From Clonostachys chloroleuca (Eukaryota > Ascomycota > Sordariomycetes > Hypocreales > Bionectriaceae), in contig JBANAY010000004.1 in assembly GCA_037952775.1 (NCBI GenBank), positions 14,880,001 through 14,944,000 on the forward strand: a DNA stretch of 64,000 nucleotides. The letters are read 5' to 3'. Below the pieces are notes generated by a model. The model was not told the origin of the DNA, did no database searches, and saw only the letters and a program-made list of their open reading frames with translations. The position numbers and the translations under genes were made by a program. Shown here in pieces: positions 12,721 through 23,298 of this stretch; the first letter of the stretch is position 1; every line of letters starts with the position of its first letter.

Positions 12721-13936
12721 TCATAAGTTAAACATCTTTGTGCTGTTCTCCCAGGCCGCCTTGGCAACTTCTTCAACCTCGATACCCTTCAATCCAGCCA
12801 CGACGTAAGCGACCCGGTCAATCGCAACGCTTTCATTTCTCTCCTTGATCATAGCGGACGCATCCCACTTATCCTTCTTCTTGCTCGCAGGCAGCGCGGG
12901 CGCATTAGCCAGATATCTCTTGGCCAAGTCGCTGCTGGTTTTTATCTCGCCCCATGGCGCATCGGTTTCAATCTGGAGACTCCCAAGGGGAATTGCGGCC
13001 GTCATTTCTAGACTCTCTCGGTCCTTGAAGCTGAAGCCGTTAACGCTGACATCTAGACCCATCTCGACGAGTTTCTCCATCTGTTCTTTCGATCCAACGA
13101 AGCTATGCACCAACCCGCGTCGGGGGAGCTTGTCCAAGTAGGGTGTGATCACTGCCACAAAATCTTCAAAAGCCGCACGGCAGTGAAGGAAAAGGGGCAG
13201 ATCCCACTTCTTATTCACAAACAGATCAAGCTGGGCCTTGAAAGCAGCGGTTTGTGTTTCCTTGTCTGCATGATTAAGGCGGTCGTAGTCCAATCCGAGC
13301 TCGCCAAACGCCGCAATCAGACTTGGCGTCTCCGCAATGGCCTCGTCAACTGCCTGTTCGAGCCTGGCATAATAAGAGTTTTCCGTGTCGGCGCCAGGCT
13401 CAGCGGCGTGGTATGGGTGAATGCCAATGGTGACGAAGCAGGATCCCGCTGGTCGTGATCGAGCAATCTCCAGATTGGTCGTCACATCTGAAAGCGACAT
13501 GCCAGTGAGAACAACTTTTTCGACGCCGGCAGCACGAGCACGGTCGAGAGTGTGTGCAAAATCGGGCTGGTGGCATTGTTTGTTGCGGTAGATGCCGGCA
13601 AACTCGTTCGCCGTTGCTGTTACAGCCACCTACTCGGGACGAAATATAAGCATCTGACTAAAATCCATTTCAAGTTCCAGGCAACAGATGTTATTAAACA
13701 CCTACATCAGCATAGCGAAGTTGTGAAGTGGGCTTCTTGGGGGCTCCAGCTGGGAAGCCTGATAGATCAAGACTCATCTTTGGTCGAGCGAGGTTAAACG
13801 GCAAATTAGCGACAGGGCGAGAAAATACAAAGGCCCGACGAGGAGTTACTGGCAACTTCTGGCGGCGTGAAATCAAGCGTAGTGCTGCCGCAGAGCTACC
13901 CTTCGACATGAGGCAGAAACCGTCAGAATTGAACAC
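12721..13936 (-). CDS. TatD-family metal-dependent DNase
   Basis: Two exons are proposed: 13936 to about 13700 and about 13629 to 12721, with a phase-0 intron of about 70 nt. The family is TatD-type deoxyribonucleases (TIM-barrel metallohydrolases, 3'-5' exonucleases linked to DNA repair and apoptosis-like DNA degradation). Visible motifs are RYADVG at the exon 1 end, GIHPYHA, the metal-site FGELGLDYDR, LFLHCR, LVHSFVG and IETDAPWG. Exon 2 alone has no ATG. Two starts are possible: the ATG at 13777 (reading MSLDLSG), or one further upstream that adds an Arg-rich stretch resembling a mitochondrial presequence. The exact acceptor is uncertain by a few codons. It converges with the ABC transporter, with a gap of about 210 bases. 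Confidence 0.85.
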
Positions 13937-14288
13937 GTTCTCTAGCGGAGCTGCTAGGTTAATGTTCTGGGGCTATCTCCACTCCGACACCGGCCAATGC
14001 TTGAGAGGTCGTCACCCGGACCGGATCCCCAAGCGTGGAAGACGAACCCCGGGCCGGCGGCCTTTGATCTTTGATTGTCAAATAGCTGTTACATCTTTGT
14101 TACAAGGGCGAGTTTATAACTATAAATTTATAATATGGCAACAATGAAGAGCCTAGACCATCTTTATTTGGCATCATCATTTCAGCAATAGTCATGTATT
14201 AATGGACCTGGGCCGGTCGGTCGACAGCAGAGTTTTTCAACCACCTAAGACTACAGGTCCTATATATAGACTCAAAGCGAGACCCATT
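13937..14288. other. intergenic region
   Basis: Spacer between the TatD-type gene promoter and the 3' end of the GH28 gene. No gene or repeat is seen. Confidence 0.5.
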
Positions 14289-15839
14289 TCAGCAATCAAA
14301 TCCTTCCGGATCGTTCACATTACTGCACTTGATACCTGTTGCCTCTTTTTCCTCATCACCACTGACATCGATGAACTTAACATCGTCCATGATAATTCCA
14401 TCACAGCCGCCTTGGGACCTACTGCATTGAAACTCGGCATATCTGCTGGTGTTGATTGTGCCACTAATTGCCGAGTATCTGATGTCAGATATATCAAATG
14501 TGGACGTACTGCAGTTGACCTTGGCTACATTAGAGTAGCATTGATTGATAATGAGGGGTGATTTGGCGCCGTCCTCGATGGTGATATTCTCCCATGTGAT
14601 GTTACGTGCGTCTGTATGAGGCATTATGTGTCAGCAGCTCACGTACATGTCATAGTGAGGGGGGGATAGGATATAATTGATAACATACAGCCGATGCCGC
14701 CGCCTCCGCCATTCGGCGGCCACTCGTTCTGCTCACCAGTCCACGTCTTGATTCGGGCGACGTAGTTTGATCCATACTGTTTGATATTGCGGGCCATGAC
14801 GTTTTCAACAATTTCAAAGCGGTCCGCGTATTGCCCAATGCTCCCGATGGCAACTCCCTGTCCATCGCGGAAGATACAATCTTCGATCAAAATATTGGTT
14901 GAATTTGCCTTGGCTGCAATACTATCATCGCCGTTTTCGATCTCCCACCGCCGAAGAGTAATATTGTCCGAGAACATCGTATTGGCGCCATCAGTATTAC
15001 GAGCCGGTTTTGAGCTTCTGCTGATGGCTGAAACAAAGATGTCCTCTAGGACAACATTTTTGGAACCAACGATAGTGACAGCCCTTGCATCTCGTTAGTG
15101 AATACAGTTGTCAAGACGTTTAACCTGACTTGTCCTTTCTTTCTTCGCAGCTCATGACAGCCAATGATACTTACCACATTTGAGGTTGAACAAAACGAAG
15201 ACCGTGAAAGTAAGAGTTCTCTGCCGTCACAACGAGCATGTGAGGACGATCTTGAATGCTTAGTAGGGATAATAGATCCATTGAAGCACGAAAGGAAGGG
15301 GAGTCTCACTAGGGTAATTTGACTGCCCATCCACGAAATCGTACCAAGCCTGACCATTACCGTCAAAGGTACCGTATCCGTGCCCCTCCACATTCAGCCT
15401 TTTACCACCTAGTATAAAAGCTGTCGTTTGGTTCTGATACGCCGCCGGCGGATAGCTGTCTTGGCTTTCCCCTGGACCTATGGGTAAGGAGTTCTCGAGC
15501 CAGTATTCAATGTCGGTACCCCACTTTGTGTAGATGTCAACGTTTCTTCTTCTGAGAGGGGTTGCTATATTCAGTCTAGCTGCTGACCTCAAGACGGCCT
15601 CGGACGTCAATGTGAACATTATCGAGGTCTTTGAAGCTCAATGCTTTTTTTATGTAATAAGTAGTATTCTGGAAGACGATGGCGGAGTTCTTCCCGCATT
15701 CTGTAAAAGCTTTGATGATCTCGGGCGAATCGTCGCCGGATTTATCCCCTTGGGCAGGAATCTCGCAGACTTTGGCGCTGGCCCTCCCGATTACGAGAGG
15801 CAACAGCGGCCATAATTTCAAGAGGCTGTCGATATGCAT
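14289..15839 (-). CDS. secreted GH28 exo-acting pectinase (rhamnosidase/galacturonidase type)
   Basis: Five exons (15839-15588, 15523-15310, 15250-15175, 15083-14689, 14611-14289) joined through introns of 59-91 nt give exactly 419 residues. Residues 1-22 form a signal peptide (LLKLWPLLPLVIGRASA). GH28 catalytic elements are visible: NTDGANT, NGDDSIA and the substrate-binding RIK in ARIKTW. The usual His-containing G-H-G block is replaced by GVAIGSIGQY, as in the exo-acting branch annotated as alpha-L-rhamnosidase or exopolygalacturonase (rgx group). It probably removes terminal sugars from pectic polysaccharides outside the cell. Choice between rhamnose and galacturonate cannot be made from sequence alone. 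It is divergently transcribed from a GH43 gene, which suggests joint control. Confidence 0.9.
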
Positions 15840-17173
15840 TGCGTAGTGTAAATGGTATTTTGGTACCGATTGGCTTCAGCAGGTCAAGTTCGTAAACCGT
15901 AAAAGATGAGGTGATGTTCTAGTTCATGATCGAAACAGAAGACAAGTGAAAGGGACGCGACTAGCATCTTCATTCATATACCTATTAGCGACACATACAT
16001 TCCTACCACTGGCTCTCCACCTCGTGATCAAATTGCCCGACAACTTTTTCATCTTTGTAGTGTCCGGTAAAACATGTTCCGCCAATGCGAGGGAAACGAA
16101 TGATATCATCATCTTATTTGACGCCTCGTTTGGTCAAGCCGGGTTCGAGATTTACCTCTAATACGCGAGATAGCAAATACTTGATGTATTCAAGTTTTCT
16201 GATAAACCAATTTACGTCCACCATAGAGAAATTGTGTGCTACTCAGAGGTTTGGTACCTGGGACGTACAGTGGGCATTGATATCAAAAAATATGTAAAAC
16301 GTAAACCAGCGTCGACACACGGTGTCCCCTGATTATATTTCAACGTATAGGATTTTTTTTTTCTCTTATTATTACTATTTCAGTTTTGAATGTTTTAATT
16401 CTCATTTATACTTATATATACTTAAAGTTATACATATTATATTTTTCTCCTAAAAGGAAAGAAAAAAAACACTTTATGCGTGGTTTGAATCCAAAGTGCA
16501 TCTACCTAATCGGTGGTAGTGGCAAGCAGCCAAACGCATTTTATTCCTCACAGAAAGTCGTGGTTACCAAGATCGGCATAATGATGTGTTGGTTAGGAAA
16601 TGCACATCTCGGGCCATTCATCACGGAGGATTCACCTCGGGGTAATAGACAGCGCTCATTCATGCGGGGTACCCATGTACAATCTGACGATCGCGGATTG
16701 TGGAAGTCATGTAATTGGTCAAACTGTGAGGCTTGTCATTCCACTTGTTGTACACTGTGTATTGAGAATTTGAGGAGGCGAAAAATCCGGAAAAAAATCC
16801 GTGCAAGGAGCAGTCGGTTATCCCCCTTGCCTGGGTCTATCTGCATTACTATTCAATCCCGCGCATTTTACCCCGTCCCCAGGCAAGGGAAAACGTAATT
16901 GGAGGAAATTGTGCATGCCGTTCAAGCAGCAACCTATTGGCAGATCTTGTCATTTATGAACTGAAAGTCATGATTCGGCGCTAGGGATTCGCTCAGTTGT
17001 GTACAGAGTCGGCAAACGGGGTGTTGGTATGGCGACTCGAACTGATGATTGAGATTTAGGGATGTAGGAAACGGCACCTCCATAAATGTGTAAATAGCCA
17101 TATGCCATGTCCCCTTATATAGTCGAAAGATGACCTACGGACCAAATATAACATACACTTTTCAATATCCATC
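15840..17173. other. shared upstream region of the GH28/GH43 pair
   Basis: A 1.33 kb gene-free stretch between two divergent secreted-glycosidase genes, so it carries both promoters. The part around 16330-16460 is very AT-rich with T- and A-runs. A 171-codon open frame at 16386-16898 has no recognisable motif and AT-rich low-complexity start, so it is not called. Confidence 0.5.
17115..17122 (+). promoter_or_regulatory. TATA-like box of the GH43 gene
   Basis: TTATATAG lies 52 bases before the GH43 start codon, within a short leader without upstream ATG after the box. Motif match only. Confidence 0.45.
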
Positions 17174-19289
17174 ATGATTAGCTCTCTAACTTTGTCCTTT
17201 CTCGCTTTAGTAGGGGCTTCTTACGCAAGATGGATTGTTCCCGCTGCTCGTTGGTACGATACTGATGGGAACAGATTCAATGCCCACGCAGGTGGCATAT
17301 GTCTTGATCAGCACACCGAGACGTTCTACTGGTTTGGCGAATACAAGACCTCAGAGCATCCCGAGGGCGGCGGTATATCCGTATATAGCTCCAAAGACCT
17401 TGCTACTTGGAAGGCTCATAGACTAGCGCTGGGTAAGGCTATGATCACGCTTCACCTAGTTCGATATATTATCATCTTTCTCATCGTCTTTCTTCTCCTT
17501 CTTCGTCTTGTTCTTGTTGTTATTATTATTCCTTCGCTACCTGTTATTCTCGAGTCTGCATCTCACGAATGGGCCGCTGACCTGATTTTGGCTGTAGCAC
17601 CGATAGAAGGCCATCCTTGGCTTTCACCGACAGAGAACCGAATTCAAAGGCCTAAAGTGGTGTATAGCGAGGAAACAGGCAAATACCATGTAAGTAAAAT
17701 CGAATTTCGTCGCGCTTGATGATTCTGATGGACTGATTTCGTTCTGAGCTAAGATGCACTGGCACGCCGACGACAACAAATACACCAAGCTGCTTCAAGG
17801 CCTAGCAACCTCGGATCATATTGCGGGACCCTACGAGTTCCAACACGCAATTGCTCCCCTCGGAAACTGGTCTCAAGATTTTGGACTCTTCACCGACTAC
17901 AAGGATGGTCGTTCGTATGCGCTCTATTCCAACGGCGATCGTGTCGAGGGCCGCGATGTATACATCACTCGTTACAATAGTAACATCACCTTGCCCGAGG
18001 AGGTTGTTTACCGCTTCCCGAAATTCGACCTGGAAGCTCCAACGATCATTCAAACGGAGCATTCTTATTACGCAATCATGAGCCACAAGACTGGATACAG
18101 GCCAAACAGTCAGTTTATCTCATCCTTCACCTAGCTAGGTACCGTTGCCTCCGAGTTTGACTGACAAATTTCAGACGTCGTTGCCTTTCGGGCTGACTCT
18201 CTTGCTGGGCCATGGTCTATGCCTTTCCTCGTAGCATTGCCTTACACACGAACATTTAGCACGCAGTCGAGCTTCGCATTACGTATTAATGGAACGAAGA
18301 AGACTTCTTACCTTTACATGGGAGATACCGTGAGTTGATCCACCAAACCTTGACGAAGAATAATCCATCAGTATACACAAGGAACGTCCGGATGATCACA
18401 TGAGCTGACGCGGTTTATCTTCAAAAGTGGGACTCACTCGACCACTCAGAGAGCCGAAACACATGGCTGCCTATGGAAATCGACGATCGAAAGGGCATCT
18501 TGAGCATTGCATGGCATGATGTTTTTGATTTAAACATGTAGGTTCCCCCCCTAACTCGTCTTCCTCTGAAGCTGATTGTGGTCATAAGCAAAACGGGTGA
18601 ATGGAAACCAATAGAGGGCAGGTCATATTGGGCTAAGCATGCCCGAACGACCGGTAATGCTTATCTCCAGGAAGCCGTAAGTGCCCCTATAGACGGATTC
18701 AGCGGGCCCTACCCGTGATTCAATCGCACGATGATGATCTGACCTGACAACTGATAATAGAACTTCGCCGGAAGCGGTGTGATGGCAACAGGAATATTCG
18801 GCAACACCAGCAAGGTCGTCTTTGAAGTTGATGGGGCAGGCAAGGACCAATGGGTCTCCTTCTACCACCAGAGTACGTATAATAGGCCGAATATTAAATG
18901 TGAACAATCCAACTGACACCACCTTACCGGTAGATATCGATGACATGGGTTTCGGCGATCAACGTGAGTACTAGATTCAAGACTTAACAACTGCCTATTT
19001 GATTGACGTACTACCATGCTAACTGTATGTAGCTTACGGAAACCCTGACCGCATTAACGGAACTTGGGCGCTTCGGCGCATCAGCAGCGTTATTGTCAAC
19101 GATGATGAGTCTACCGTCCACACTCTATACCAGAAAGATACACACAAGAGCATCATTCTATCCTCGCCGCTACTGCTGCCTTTAAAGAAAGGCAACAATA
19201 CGATCACCATCGGCGGTCTGTTCAACGGAAAGGATTATAATGGTGCTGATATCGAGAAACTAGTTGTTTATCCGCCGGAGAATGCTTAA
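17174..19289 (+). CDS. secreted GH43 (exo-beta-1,3-galactanase-like) with C-terminal CBM35-like module
   Basis: Nine exons: 17174-17432, 17598-17689, 17754-18108, 18175-18329, 18428-18537, 18589-18676, 18761-18872, 18934-18963, 19033-19289. All phases agree and give 485 residues. The first 18 residues are a signal peptide. The N-terminal five-blade propeller part (NAHAGGI, YWFGEY, IQRPKVVY, MHWHADD, LEAPTI) resembles GH43 subfamily 24, exo-beta-1,3-galactanases acting on arabinogalactan. The C-terminal 130 residues (TGNAYLQEANFAGSG to YNGADIEKLVVYPP) look like a CBM35-type galactan-binding module. Members of this subfamily are known to lack the usual Asp base of GH43. Intron 1 (165 nt) has no in-frame stop, so it could be mistaken for coding sequence with a false hydrophobic segment. 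Confidence 0.88.
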
Positions 19290-19398
19290 AGAACCATTAC
19301 CAGCGCAACAGAGGAACAAAGGGAAGGGGCAATAAGAGAAAGAAGTGGTAAACATCATGTAACCCAGCTAGAAGAGTTAAATCCTAGGTTATTCCCCC

Positions 19399-20331
19399 TC
19401 ACTTCCCCTGTTTCTTCTTATTCCGGAGCCATTGCAACAGACGCTGGGTCTTTGTGGCAGGTGTTGGCTTAGGACTGAAGACCTCTGGGCCAAGCACGCC
19501 AATATCAGTAATCTTAGCCCGTTGCAGTCTAAGTGTCGGCATATCTTCATCAGAGAGATCTCGCCCAACCTTGCCTGCAGCTTTTATCATAAGCTTAGTC
19601 GCGGGATCTTTGCCGTCAAGCGAGCCGTCGAGACGAAACTCATCGACACTATTATCCCAGGTGTATGCACCATTGCTGTGTACCTGGTATCCCCATGCTA
19701 GAGGTATTTGATTGATGCATTCTGGTGCAGAATCCGGGATCTCCGACTCTGAGAGGACCAAGATACTATTGACTTCGGTAAAAGTGTCCATGAGGTCGCG
19801 AAGCGCGGAAATGTTCCTCTGGAGGACAGTATCCGGGATAGCAACCTGCGTCAGAGTAAAGCAGATCCTAGCTACTCCAGGTTCAAGCAAGTCGTCTTCA
19901 CGCATCCGTGCGCGTGGGGCGTCAATGAATTCGTCCCATTTATCAGCGGGGATGTAGAGGGTATCATGAATGTCAAAGTGCCGAGTAAAGACTGGGAAGC
20001 GCTTGGTTTTCGTGTAGGTGATTTCCAAGCCTTCCTCGCGTGCCCAGAATAGAACAACGTCATAGGCCTCCTGGTTGACTAATGCCAGGTGAATAAAATA
20101 TCTGCCCTTGATCTGACGGTAATCGAAAATGAGGGCAAGATTGCTGTCGTCGAATTCATTGTAGTATTCGTCATCTTCTGCGAGGGGCTGAGGCTCCCAA
20201 CCTCCCTTCTGGAAGGAGAAAAGGGCTGGTTCAGGGGTTTCTGGCAACGCCTCTTGCCAAATCTGTATACGGATCTCCGGGGGAAGATCTGGGAATCTGT
20301 GAAATCTATAGGCTTCGGCGGTGGCGGCCAT
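19399..20331 (-). CDS. 2EXR-domain protein
   Basis: An intronless 310-residue protein. The N-terminus carries FPDLPPEIRIQIWQEAL, the core of the 2EXR family, followed by the usual poorly conserved alpha/beta region (IHLALVNQEAYDVVLF, DTLYIPADKWDEF). The basic C-terminus LRNKKKQGK could be a nuclear signal. No signal peptide or membrane segment is seen. Function is unknown for the family. It ends about 110 bases from the convergent GH43 gene, and the tandem presence of two 2EXR genes in the window fits their expansion in Eurotiomycetes. Confidence 0.8.
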   Translation of the reverse strand: MAATAEAYRFHRFPDLPPEIRIQIWQEALPETPEPALFSFQKGGWEPQPLAEDDEYYNEFDDSNLALIFDYRQIKGRYFIHLALVNQEAYDVVLFWAREEGLEITYTKTKRFPVFTRHFDIHDTLYIPADKWDEFIDAPRARMREDDLLEPGVARICFTLTQVAIPDTVLQRNISALRDLMDTFTEVNSILVLSESEIPDSAPECINQIPLAWGYQVHSNGAYTWDNSVDEFRLDGSLDGKDPATKLMIKAAGKVGRDLSDEDMPTLRLQRAKITDIGVLGPEVFSPKPTPATKTQRLLQWLRNKKKQGK

Positions 20332-21316
20332 ATCTCTCGGCGGCCACTATCCTCGTAGTCTTTCGGTCTTGCCGGCGGTAGATGCTCCTGGTAGTTCTGG
20401 GGTGAATCAAAACCTGGGGCTCAATGATGCAGGAGTGGAAGAGTCGGCGAGGAAAACTTGAACGACAGTGGTAGTGGTGGCGGTGACGATACGGCAGTGG
20501 GCACAACAGTCCTAGAACGAGCATTCAGTTTGTAGGACGAAAGAAGGGCTTATATAAGGCGGGCTCAAACATGCGCCCCCTCACCACCTGCACAACATTT
20601 GCTGTGCTTCCTTTGTGCAAGACTTGTGGCTCTTGGTGCGATGGAGGATGGAGAGCAGCGCAGCCGACACAAGGAATATTTCTGCCTATGTGAACAAAAG
20701 GCCCATTGGGTTAGTAACATCAATTTATCGCATACAGACCTTAGGACTGTCATGATCCTTCGTCACGCCATGCGTGTATCTAAACTGACAGTTGTGTTCA
20801 ATTGTGCCACACTTCACTTACCATATTCTTTCGTGGAAAATCATCTCTATACTATCGGCTTCCTAGCAAAGGCGTACCTAGGCCCCTCAACCGGCACCTA
20901 TGACGAAAATAGATGGTGACATGATTTTCAAGAGCCTTTTTTTAGATGGTAGCAGTTTTCATTAAAAAGCAACATACCTCTGTTTCACTGATGATCCATG
21001 GAGCCAAAGTACCTACCACAACGTGTGATGATTTAATTAACCAAAATTAGCCTCCTCGTGCAATGTGTGGCATGATTTGTTTTTCTATTTTCAGGTACAC
21101 ACGGTTCATCCATGCTAAGTACTTAACGAGGACGTTTCCAGGACGCGGATAAAGGTTTTGTAAATCCAGCAACCCAAAACTCGCATATCATCAAATATCA
21201 TATGATTTTTGCCCTACTTTAAACGCCACATAACGGACTATTCTTCCCTTTATTGATTGTCGTGTCCCTCTTTTACTTGTACCCTTTATATCCTCTTTGA
21301 CACTTGCCCCATCATA
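20332..21316. other. intergenic region between divergent genes
   Basis: Holds the promoters of the 2EXR gene and of the secreted Lys-rich gene. A palindromic CTTATATAAG at 20549-20558 is the only clear core-promoter element. No gene is supported. Confidence 0.5.
20549..20558. promoter_or_regulatory. palindromic TATA element
   Basis: CTTATATAAG reads the same on both strands and sits about 220 bases upstream of the 2EXR start on the minus strand. It could serve that gene; its use in the other direction is less likely because the next plus-strand gene starts more than 750 bases away. Confidence 0.35.
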
Positions 21317-21817
21317 ATGGCCAACTTCGAAGCCGTGCTTTTCGGTCTCTTCCTTATGGTCGCCCAGGCTATTGCCGCCAGACCCGGCCACAAGCCCCTT
21401 GTCTACTCGGCAAAATATACCGGGAGCGTACTCGCCAAAACTTCCCGCACGCAAGACCTCAAGGAGGTGCCAAAACACAAGGCCAACCAGGTGCTGGCGA
21501 ACATGAAGAAATGGTCCGGCGGCCAGTTCAAGGCTTCTCCCGGCCGCAACGGCAAAGTCGTGGTCAGCAACAAGAAACCTGCCAAGAGCAAGGGAGCAGC
21601 GAGCGGTCAGGTCCAGAAGATGAAGTCCATTGTCCACAAGAATTATGACCCAAACCGGAAGTCCAAGACGGACAAGGTCAAGGTGGGGGTCAGCAAGGCC
21701 AAAGCCAAGGTCAAGGGCGCGGTCCACTCCATCAAGAATGTCTTTAAGGGCAAGAAGAAGCCTCGAAGTTTGCGCCGCCGCAATCTGAAAAGAAGCAACA
21801 TGAAGAGACAATACTAA
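21317..21817 (+). CDS. small secreted Lys-rich basic protein, unknown function
   Basis: The ATG at 21317 (not an in-frame ATG 60 bases earlier) gives 166 residues beginning with a clear signal peptide, LFGLFLMVAQAIAARPG. The mature part is strongly basic with many Lys-Ala-Lys and Lys-Gly-Lys repeats (VGVSKAKAKVKGAVHSIKN) and a terminal Arg/Lys block (SLRRRNLKRSNMKRQY) with several dibasic pairs that Kex2 could cut. It has no Cys, so it is not a disulfide-rich effector or antifungal defensin type. The coding strand is GC-rich and has no stop over the whole length, which supports a real gene. I recognise no family. Possible roles are cell-wall or DNA/polyanion binding, or a secreted peptide precursor. 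Confidence 0.65.
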   Translation: MANFEAVLFGLFLMVAQAIAARPGHKPLVYSAKYTGSVLAKTSRTQDLKEVPKHKANQVLANMKKWSGGQFKASPGRNGKVVVSNKKPAKSKGAASGQVQKMKSIVHKNYDPNRKSKTDKVKVGVSKAKAKVKGAVHSIKNVFKGKKKPRSLRRRNLKRSNMKRQY

Positions 21818-22153
21818 TAAGTGTCGAGGCCTCGCGTTAAACCCTCGAGATGGTGATAAGGTGAACCAATCTTGAGGCCAATCTTGCTATTTCATATCTG
21901 CTATTCTTTGGTCGAGGGCAATGGGGACATGTCCGCTTAACGAAGAGATACGGCGAGTAAGGATAATGATATGAAACGGTGATAAGGTGATTTGCGATCC
22001 GGTCTAGGATTTGGCTATTTCGCTGCTACCTATACGATTGCATTTGTGAGATAAGGTATCTAAAAGAAGAAATAGGTTATCCGCCACGTGTTGGTTGTTA
22101 TATTGAAAGATGCAGTGTCTATTTCATCTGGTTCTTATTTTGTCCAATGCTGG
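21818..22153. other. intergenic region with a short direct repeat
   Basis: Lies between the convergent Lys-rich and kinase-like genes. The 13-mer GGTGATAAGGTGA occurs twice, near 21852 and 21979, about 125 bases apart. No gene is seen. Confidence 0.5.
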
Positions 22154-23298
22154 CTACGTTTCATCTGTGATGCTCTCAAGACAACGGCCAACCTTACGGA
22201 CCCGTTCCATGGTCGGTGCACTCCAATCCACCCGCTCAAGCACCCATCTTATCATAAGACCCATAGCATGCGAATCACCTTGGTAATCCGGGGCCACATC
22301 GCCCAAGTCAATGAAAACCAGCTGCCCATCTTCCATACAGAGAGTGTTCCTATCCGTAATGTCACCATGAACGACCCCGGCGCGAGCAAGCTCCCACAAA
22401 GCTACCACCAAAGCTTGGATTTGAGTCTCCGTGATATGCAGCCGTGGCAGTGAGGCTGGCTCTAAGGCGACTTCGACAGTCTTCTTAGCTTCACCATCAT
22501 GTTTCTCGACTTCGTCGCCAGTCTCACCATCCTCGTCTTGTCATCGCCGCGGTACCCCATGCCATACTGATATCCACCGGCAAGATCTTCCAAGCTCCGT
22601 CCTCCATACGGCATCAATAGTCCCAAAACTTCATCGGTGTCTGAGGACTTGAGCACGACAGCAAGGATGGGCACCACGTGAAAACGACTTTGCATGGTCG
22701 TGAAGCCTGTCTTGGGATCTTCGTCGAGCGCCCTGAGTAACTTCTCTCTTTGTCTGATTTCGCGTTCCATCACTTCCAAGTCTTCCTGAAACTCAACGCG
22801 TTTGAATACACAGTCATTTCCTTGCCAAGTGCAACGATCAGCTGAGCAGCTCAGATGCGCTTTATTCTTGATTTGGTCGAACGTGGTGGTGGGCAAAATG
22901 TCCGATTCGCCCCTAGAATAGCAGAAATTGCCTTCGATTGGCCTGGCAACCACTCTGTTTGGCTTCTTTTCAAAGGTCGTCGTAGATTCTTCACGTGTGG
23001 TGTTGATGACATTGAAGTCAGGGAGTGTCCCATGCTTGGAATGATATGCTTTGATGTGCTTGGTAATCACATCAGACATCCAGTCTTCTGCATCCCGCAC
23101 AACCGTGTCTATGTTGAGCTCATACCACCTGCGGTTGGCTACATCATAAGCGCTGGCTGAGGAGGAAACTTCAGGGAAGATGGATGTGCACATGATAAGG
23201 ACCTCGGGTTCTTTCCAGGTGCGATCGGGCTCAAGCTCGGGTGCCGTCCACCACTGGCTTTCGCCGGGTGTACAGTCCATCACGGAAGGCAATAACAC
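22154..23298 (-). CDS. protein-kinase-like protein, frame break in the middle
   Basis: Two frames cover one protein: 23298 to about 22530, then to the stop at 22154. The second part has a kinase catalytic-loop-like VVHGDITDRNTL and a metal-loop-like VFIDLGD, then DSHAMGLMIRWVLE. The first part has LGLLMPYGGRSL, which fits the hinge region. HRD is replaced by HGD and DFG by DLG, as in many fungal kinase-like proteins that may be atypical kinases. The frame break equals one missing base, which would give 381 residues with an acidic linker. A 47-nt intron from GTGAGA at 22527 to AG at 22481 also restores the frame (365 residues), but its branch site would be too close to the acceptor. I favour a frameshift or sequence error. 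No signal peptide is seen. Confidence 0.65.

Noticed and set aside
16386..16898. 171-codon plus-strand open frame in the GH28/GH43 intergenic region
   Set aside because: The start is AT-rich low-complexity sequence, no domain or signal is visible and it lies where two promoters are expected.
22481..22527. 47-nt intron as explanation for the kinase-like frame break
   Set aside because: Borders are GT-AG and phases fit, but the only branch-like site is a few bases from the acceptor and the acidic linker reads well in the shifted frame; kept as an alternative only.
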